Positions 57,850 through 64,000 of a stretch of 64,000 nucleotides of DNA are shown piece after piece. Each line of letters opens with the position of its first letter. Positions within the stretch are counted from its first letter, which is position 1. The position numbers were made by a program, and so were the translations under genes. The notes below the pieces were generated by a model. That model saw only the letters and a list, made by a program, of their open reading frames with translations, was not told the origin of the DNA and did no database searches. Origin of the DNA: Magnolia sinica (Eukaryota; Streptophyta; Magnoliopsida; Magnoliales; Magnoliaceae); NCBI RefSeq assembly GCF_029962835.1, contig NC_080586.1:65294001-65358000 (forward strand). Reading direction: 5' to 3'.

Positions 57850-59275
57850 GACAAAATCGCCACTAACTAGTTATTTATTCCTACATTTGGGTAAACCCTA
57901 TAGAAATATTAAGAGGGAGGATTTAGAGATTCTCAATCCTAAGATGATTTTGTTAGTGTATAACTAGAGATCGAGGGTAAGGGATCACATTTATAGAGAG
58001 GGAAAGTGTTAGGCACACACTCTGCCTGTACTTTCGCATGATCTCTACTTCAAAGGATTTGACTTTACTTGAGGGTTGAGGACTAGTACTTGCACACAAA
58101 TGATGTATGATATGTATTGAATGCAATGCTTGTGACTAAGTATAAGCTAATTGGTAGGGTTTCTGATGGGCATGATCGATTATTTTGTTAGGCCACGTAG
58201 CATACTCTCGAACCAAATTGGTGCAAAGATGTGTTGAATGAATGACACAAGTGTTGCACGATACAAATGCTCATATTAGAAGAATCTTAATTGTAGATCG
58301 ACTTGTTGGATGGATGGTAGTGTCACAAGGGTTGGATTGTGAGGCTTGAATCGAGATTTTAATGGCTCGGGAGGCTGTAGTTGGACTGGACTAAGCTTGA
58401 TCCAGGCTGGACTCCTTCTTATACCTCTTTCCTCTCCTTGGTGGAAGGATGAAATGGCTAAGCTAAGGCTTAAGGGGGTGAGTGAGGAAGGCTTGAAATG
58501 GGAGTGGATAAGTGAAAGGGTGATGATTTTAAATGTGAAGTGAGGGGGTATTTATAGCCCCCAACCTATTTTTTTTCCTTGTAATTCTCATAAAGCTTGA
58601 GTGTAGAAAGGGTTTGAATGGATGAGATTTGATATTGCTATGTGGCAAGATCTCATGGGTTGGATTTAAGGGCATAAGGTGTAATTTTGGCCCAAGAGTG
58701 GAGTTTATGGTAACTTAGGACTTTTGCACATGCATGAGATTTGCAAGGTAACTAACTGTGCACATATGAACAGCTGGCCAAGGTACGGCCTGTGCCACAT
58801 GGCGAGTGGCACTTGGGTGTAGCTCGTACTTTCCAGAGCTTCAACTTCAGAGGGTGGGCTCTCCCACACATGTGGGGAGGCTTAGCGAATTGTGACAACT
58901 TTCCTATCTCTCTTTGTACTCTAATTTAGGCTTTGAAAGTGGGCTTGGACCAAATGGGTCTTGGGCCTAGTTAGACAAGGCGAGTTGACTAGGTAGGCTG
59001 ACTAGGTGAGTTGGCTTAGTAGGTTGACTTGATGTGTTGACTCGGTGGGTTGACTAATTAGGTTTTGGTTTTAGGTTTTTAATAGGTTTGTTTGACTGGG
59101 TTGGCTAGGTTTATGGTTGATTCATAGGGTTTGAGCCTCTAGGGTTTAGGGTTTGGTTAAGATTGGGGTTTGGATTGGTTTAAGGCATGGATTAGGTTTA
59201 GGGTACTGATAGGGTTTGTATTCGGGTTTCGTTCAATCTCAATTAGCTTACCGGCTTAAGGTGGGGTGTCTACAA
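57850..59275 (+). repeat. LTR-like fragment ending GGGGTGTCTACA
   Basis: The left part reads like the untranslated and 3' portion of plant LTR retroelements ('acaaaatcgccactaactag', then 'agagatcgagggtaaggg', then 'gtgttaggcacacactctgc'). The right end 'aaggtggggtgtctaca' has the CA end common to gypsy LTRs. Short tandem 'ggttgact(a/t)ggt' units occur at 58985-59060. No partner LTR or coding region is present, and the left border is uncertain. This call is partly from memory of such sequences. Confidence 0.4.
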
Positions 59276-59915
59276 CTATCAATAGAGATAATGATGGTCC
59301 TTCATGTTGGAGTTGCTTCATTTGGTGTGGTCCACTCATGATGTCTTCTTTCCTCATTTTTAGGGTCATGTCCTGAAATTCTATCCCCCAGTTAAGGATC
59401 ATCATAGATTTCAAAGGAGATGCACCGTGAATTTAAAAAAAAAAAGATCCAAAAAATTATATAGACTTCAAAAAGGTCGATTTTAGTGACATTTGAATTT
59501 ATTTCAAGTAGTTATATTAGAGAGAGGGGACCACCAATCTTGAAGGTGGTTTAAAACATTATGCCACTATGTTGGACCCACTCTAGTGAGCATCCGGCAA
59601 CATTCCCTCCATTTATTTTTCTTTTTTTTTTTTTTGAGAAGGGGTGTAATCTCTAACAGCAATCATCCCTTCCGTGGTTCACACCCCCATCATATCCTTC
59701 CTCGGGCAACATCGACAAAATGGTGCGTGTAACATCTATTTCACGTATTTTTTATTGACTAAAATGGATCCATTCTAACGAGGATCCAGTTAGAAATGCA
59801 CAATGGAGATTTATGTAGTAAGCTCAATGTTGATCTTGAAAAAAGAAATGCACATTGGAGATACATGGACTAGGGATGGCAAATATTCACTGAGGATATT
59901 CACTGATATACATTA
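59276..59915. other. Gene-free stretch
   Basis: Contains A and T runs near 59437-59449 and 59618-59636 and MITE-style words near 59320 and 59580. No ends pair. Confidence 0.45.
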
Positions 59916-60075
59916 TGGACCACTGATATTAATAGTGGACTGCTAATGTTAGTTGTGGATTGCCAATATTAATAGTGGACCTCTAATATTCTCGGTAGAC
60001 CACTGAAATTAATAGTGGACCACCGATATCCACTGTGGATCGCCAATATTTATTGTGGATCTCCAATATTTACTG
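59916..60075 (+). repeat. Eight exact-period 20-bp tandem repeats
   Basis: Eight consecutive units of exactly 20 bp follow the pattern TGGAYNNCTRATATTNATAG, beginning tggaccactgatattaatag at 59916 and ending at 60075. Units differ by several substitutions but no indels, so the register is perfect. Flanking sequence ('gatattcactgatatac' before, 'tggatacatagtgaatatcc' after) is related and suggests older, more decayed units on both sides. There are no spacers of unique sequence, so this is not a CRISPR array. Confidence 0.9.
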
Positions 60076-60230
60076 TGGATACATAGTGAATATCCTTTTT
60101 AAGTCTAATAGACGAAGTGAATATGGGCAATCCATAGTGAATATCATTGATATGACAATAGAGATCTGTTTTAAATTGTTAAAATGTTATTCTAAGTCTA
60201 ATAGCCCTAACTTTTTCTTTTCAGGTACAT

Positions 60231-60265
60231 GTAACACCCCATACTTTTCAGTACTCGGGTGTTAC
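60231..60265. repeat. Short palindrome GTAACACCC..GGGTGTTAC
   Basis: The 9-bp arms gtaacaccc and gggtgttac are perfect, and the pairing continues through 'atac' and 'gtac' with small bulges across a short loop. TGTAACACCC is a common boundary word in plant LTR elements, so this may be an LTR edge. Confidence 0.6.
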
Positions 60266-61407
60266 CATGAAAATCTAAATTAGTTTACACATGTGTGGAA
60301 ACACACGTAGCTTTCCTTACACATCAACATCCAGTAATCCTCACTTCATTCATCTCAACCGTCTAGTATAACATTCATTCGTATAACAAGTCATCCATCT
60401 GATTAATTTTCAAAATAGTCCATCATAACTTTAGAGACGTCTATTTTAAGATCTCAGTCACTTTGATAGATGAATCAAACCATCCGTTAGGTTTTCAATT
60501 TCCCGTAGGATGACCCACCACTTAGTTTCAATATTCGGGACATTGAATTTTTAAATCTAACCGTTAATTTAAACTGTGGCCCACGTATAAACTAAAATAA
60601 TTTAGTTATTTATTTATTTTTATCCAAGCTCTATGGGTGCTGAGTGGATGAATGAATAGGCATGATCCACAACAACAATTTAGAGGAAAATAAAATAAGA
60701 TAAATATATAAATGATAATAATCATATTCAACATTCTAAATGCATATTAGGTCATCTATTCCCTAACTCAACCACTAATTCTCAACTATGCGGTCCCTAG
60801 GACCATTTTAACCGCTGATATTCAAATTCAGAATGATCCAACTGTTAGATCCATAGAAATCCACTATTAGAACTAGAAATTTAAGAGTATGGCCCACTTA
60901 AGATTTAGGTCAGCCCCATTCTTGAGCTCATGGCCTTAGATAGGTAGATGAATCGAATGAACGGAGTTGATTTCATCTAAACATCTTTTTGGGCCCCACT
61001 GTCATTTTGTGTGTGCACCAGAGGAGGTGCACTCGTTGTGCACGGCTCTGGGGAGCCCGGTCAAAGCGGGTTGACCCATAATTTCTTTAAAAAGAGAGAA
61101 TTTCCCTCTCTTTTGTTTTCTGCCCGCACCTTGACAAATAGACTGCGTCTGATCGTTCAGGTGGGCCCCACATGAGATCAAATCATTGATCTAAACCGTC
61201 CATTTAATGCAGCACTAGACCTTGAACCAAAAAATACGTGACTTTCCAGAAATAGTTAAAGTTCTTCTCCCTTTTTCGCTTTCCCGCCCGTGATGAATGG
61301 GGGTCGTTCGTTTGAAATGTGGCCACTAGGATCAACCATATAGGTGATCTAGACCGTTCATCATGATCAGGAGAAAAATTTGACCGAACCCCAACCCTTT
61401 TCACATG
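60266..61407. other. Gene-free stretch
   Basis: Sequence of the dispersed-repeat type ('aaccgtctag', 'gtggcccacg', 'gggccccact'). No paired ends, RNA gene or coding frame is recognised. 'aaagagagaatttccctctctttt' at 61091-61114 forms a small hairpin. Confidence 0.45.
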
Positions 61408-61836
61408 TTAAAACACATGTGCGGGATCACAAATTATAGCATAAGCAAAGGTTGCGTGCTGCGTATTTTCGAAAATGTACTTGTTGCCAGCTATTGCGAC
61501 CCACGTCCTCGTTCCCTTCTCCATCTCAGTCATCCCTTCAGTGATCATCCCTGCCCCCTTGCTGGGTACCAAAAAAAGGAGGGACAACAGACTACCAGAC
61601 GAAAAGCATGCCCGGAGTTTTTCCTCTTCGGGTCGTACAAGCCTGGCCCAATCTGGACTCTCAGTTGTGTCTGGAAGACCAATCCGGAGCATTGGATGTA
61701 GGGCAACGATGGCATTAGCTGTTAGGGCAGCAAGGTTTCTGAAAAGACTTTCCATCTCACTAGAAGAAAGTCGAGGCGTGATATCTCGCGAGTCATTGTA
61801 CTCAGTGAAATGGGACAGGGAAAGTGGACCCCACAC
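61408..61836 (-). CDS. Unassigned open frame, possibly an exon or gene fragment
   Basis: The minus-strand frame is open for about 140 codons and more GC-balanced than its surroundings. Protein-like pieces are 'SEMESLFRNLAALTANAIVA', 'LHPMLRIGLPDTTESPDWAR', 'LVRPEEEKLRACFSSGSLL' and 'GAGMITEGMTEMEKGTRTWV'. I do not recognise the family. The opposite strand is also open over much of the same stretch, which weakens the case, and upstream it runs into repeat-like sequence near 61830. It could be a degraded single exon of a host gene or chance. Confidence 0.3.
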   Translation of the reverse strand: MWGPLSLSHFTEYNDSRDITPRLSSSEMESLFRNLAALTANAIVALHPMLRIGLPDTTESPDWARLVRPEEEKLRACFSSGSLLSLLFLVPSKGAGMITEGMTEMEKGTRTWVAIAGNKYIFENTQHATFAYAIICDPAHVF

Positions 61837-62179
61837 TTATGAAGGGTCCCATCCGACCCATCCAAATGGTCTAGATCACCCTGATAAGCCGTCAGTGAGA
61901 AATCGCCATTGGTGGTGACATCATCTTCTCCATCAAATTGGAGAACCCAACGTGATGAAGTGGGCCACATTTTCTGATCAATGAGGTATGTTCGGTGGGC
62001 CATGTCAGTGGAAATTCATCCCGCGTGATGGATTGGTCCCATGCAATCAAGGAACGATTATACAGCCACTTTATCTTGGCCATCAAAAACATAATGTGGC
62101 AGCTGTTGGGTGCTGATAGAGCTAGCCCTAGCCTTTTTAAGGGCCATGTTTTCCTCGGGATTGTCACCAAGATTTCCAG
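61837..62179. other. Gene-free stretch
   Basis: Repeat-style words such as 'gggtcccatccgacccatcc' and 'gtgggccacat' occur. No frame continues the neighbouring open frame convincingly. Confidence 0.45.
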
Positions 62180-62673
62180 AGATTGAGAGAGAAAACAGGA
62201 GAATCGAGGAGAGAGAGAGAGGGAGTTGGCTCAAGAATGGAACTGCACCGCAGTCCGCTAGCTAGACAGACTCGGGCGGAGTCGGGGTGCGAGTGGAAGT
62301 TCCAGGAGAGGAAGGAGTGGAAGAAGGAGAGAAAACAGGAGAGAAAGAGGGAGAGAAAATAGGAGAGAATGAGGGAGAGTGCGGATGCAGGCGCTGAACT
62401 CGGTGTCGCATTGCACCGAGTTGACCCAGCCGGCTCGAATTGGGTTGGGTTCTTCTAAGGACCCAACCGCCATCTTTCAAGCTCGACCCCATTGGCAAAA
62501 TGCTAACAACGCTTTCCTCTTAGCTTCGTGAAGCAGGTAAAAACCCTCCAGTAGCATCATTTGTAGGGATATGAAGCTACCGAGGAGTTGCCATGGGAGC
62601 TCGAGTCGACTCACTGCCGAGCTCGCTGGAGGCAGTTGGGACCAGCGGCTTATGGGGTCAGGGTTTGCTAGTT

Positions 62674-62723
<50 letters not shown>

Positions 62724-63200
62724 TGCGTGTTGCACCAACTCAATCAGGCCAGGTTCGGCCTAAGTTGGGTCCGAGCTAGGCCAGGAACCCTGTTGGTGTA
62801 CAAGTTCGGGCCATTCGAAAGTGAAAGAAGAGAGTGAGGGGAGCGGATCTAGCTGCCGAGTCGGGGTGCGGTTCGCGTTGAGTCAAGCCGAAATAAGTCG
62901 AGTTAGCTATTGCATGGTTGACTTGCTCTACTCAATTAGTTCTGGTTTAACCCAGGAACTCTGCTACGTGTATGGGTCTGAGTGAAGAGGGAAGTGAGAG
63001 AAAGAAGAGAAGGAAGAAGAGAAAGAAGGAAAGTGAGAAGGAAGAGAGAACAAACGTAATAGCTGAGTCAACTCGGTTTGGGACTAAGTCAGACTGCTGG
63101 TCCATTGGCTGGGTCAAGTCCAGAGGTTGCTGGACGTCTCTAAATAAGAAGAAGAGAAAGAAAAGAGAAAAGATAAGGAAGAGAAGGAGAAGATGAGAGT
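62180..63200. repeat. GA-rich low-complexity zone with imperfect duplications
   Basis: Long GA-rich runs lie at about 62187-62224, 62327-62380, 62678-62720 (a pure GA run) and 62985-63060, with a further run to 63195. Between them a non-GA segment recurs in diverged form: 'gagtcggggtgcg' at about 62279 and 62858, and 'ccaggaaccctg' / 'ccaggaactctg' at about 62780 and 62952. Proline- and serine-rich frames on the minus strand reflect this composition. Confidence 0.65.
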
Positions 63201-64000
63201 TGTTAGAGGTTGCCTAGTTTCCCGTTAAGTCGACTCAGTCCTCACCACTCCAGACTCAAACTAGGCCAATTTTAATGAAGTCCTAATCCATTCAACTTAG
63301 GTATGCCAACTTCCAATTCTTTTATACATTTGAATTGTCAAAATCAAATTATCGTTATTTTTACTATTGTTAGAAATTATTATTAGATGCTATTAATTCT
63401 ACTACTTGATTGTTAGTATTAAAGATTAACATCTATCCTTATTAATGTTATTCTTATTTTGTCATTAGTAGATTATTGATTATAAGATTAGTGTTGTTAG
63501 TATTAACTGACAGTTATTACTTATTATTACTTCATTTCTAATATTATTATAAATTAATTAGATTTCAAACTTTAGAACAAAGCCAAAAAAAGTAGATTAG
63601 TGAACAAAACCCTAAATCTAAGTGATTTGAACCATAGGTTATGATCCAAACCATGAAGAGTTTATGAAACATGAATCTAACCATACAAATTTTATAATTC
63701 ATGGTAGGAGTCGGTTCGAGGGTGCATGTGCTTTCTACCAACATCAGTGTAGGCGATTAAGGTGATGATTTCTTCCCCTTGAGCTTTCAATTTTTCTCAT
63801 TAGATTAAGTAATAGTTTTTATTTTAATTTTGGTTGATAATTGATGTCTTTATCTTATAATTACATGTGCTAGTTGTTGGAATTGAATGCTGGATTACAT
63901 GTTCAATATTTATCCTACATATTTTCTCATACTTGTGGATTTCTTATAAAACTTAAACTGGTACATCAATCTATAGGAAAACTCACTTATAAATGTACAC
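63201..64000. other. Gene-free AT-rich edge
   Basis: Rich in 'ttattatta' words, with no coding frame over 60 codons and no repeat ends. Nothing is recognised up to the window border. Confidence 0.5.

Noticed and set aside
59916..60075. Regular short repeats that could be mistaken for a CRISPR array.
   Set aside because: Units are contiguous with no unique spacers, substitutions are frequent, and the surroundings are plant nuclear repeats.
61475..61918. A 147-codon plus-strand frame overlapping the unassigned minus-strand frame.
   Set aside because: Its composition (Ser/Arg-rich) looks like an antisense reading, and it runs into repeat sequence at its end. I kept only the minus-strand frame, at low confidence.
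62258..62743. Ser/Pro- and Ser/Leu-rich minus-strand frames in the GA-rich zone.
   Set aside because: They are direct translations of (CT)n and CCCTCT-type low-complexity DNA with no non-repetitive core.
1..64000. tRNA and rRNA genes.
   Set aside because: I looked for GGTTCRAATCC-type T-arms with a matching acceptor stem and for rRNA core words and found none. A tRNAscan run would be decisive.

Overview
This window reads as nuclear DNA from a flowering plant. It is AT-rich, has intron-split genes with GT-AG borders, and is crowded with transposons. The one intact host gene closely resembles the dicot cytosolic polyamine oxidase PAO1. The dominant repeats are long-inverted-repeat miniature elements carrying GTGGGCCCAC-type cores. 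My impression, untested, is a large-genome magnoliid-type angiosperm. I saw no tRNA, rRNA, CRISPR array or prokaryotic feature.

Layout. 1-8079 holds no host gene: a GATAT-rich repeat at the left edge, a degenerate tandem array of about 250-bp units (about 4565-6060) and one miniature inverted-repeat element (MITE). 8080-21076, minus strand, is a complete ten-exon polyamine oxidase gene. Its exons join in frame to 497 codons. Five of its nine introns are over 1.2 kb, and four of those five are visibly filled with MITEs and a 178-bp tandem duplication. 21-29.6 kb is a MITE cluster just upstream of that gene, with several elements abutting or nested in one another. Two of these elements keep near-perfect 9-bp flanking duplications, which points to a Mutator-like origin.

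30.0-51.25 kb is a nested transposon complex. The outer layer is a 5'-truncated Ty3/gypsy element of Tat-like design: decayed integrase and 3' pol on the plus strand, then an antisense reading frame with a plant mobile domain (PMD) and a coiled-coil-like tail, then a polypurine tract and one LTR. Inserted into the antisense frame is a 13,234-bp CACTA (En/Spm) transposon, 33084-46317. It has matching terminal inverted repeats, arrays of CGACGGA palindromes at both ends and a perfect TCT target duplication. Its TNP2-type transposase (minus strand) carries three in-frame stops and a terminal frameshift. The CACTA in turn holds a helicase P-loop exon fragment, an exon-like segment bracketed by a 24-bp direct repeat, and several MITEs. 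The order of events is therefore gypsy, then CACTA, then at least some MITEs.

51.3-64 kb is further repeat debris: a copia-like solo LTR, more MITE copies, an LTR-like fragment, an exact-period 20-bp tandem array (59916-60075), one unassigned open frame near 61.4-61.8 kb and a GA-rich low-complexity zone.

The polyamine oxidase is the only gene I regard as functional. The rest records successive transposon insertion, decay and gene-fragment capture. MITE borders given as 'about' were read by eye from inverted repeats.
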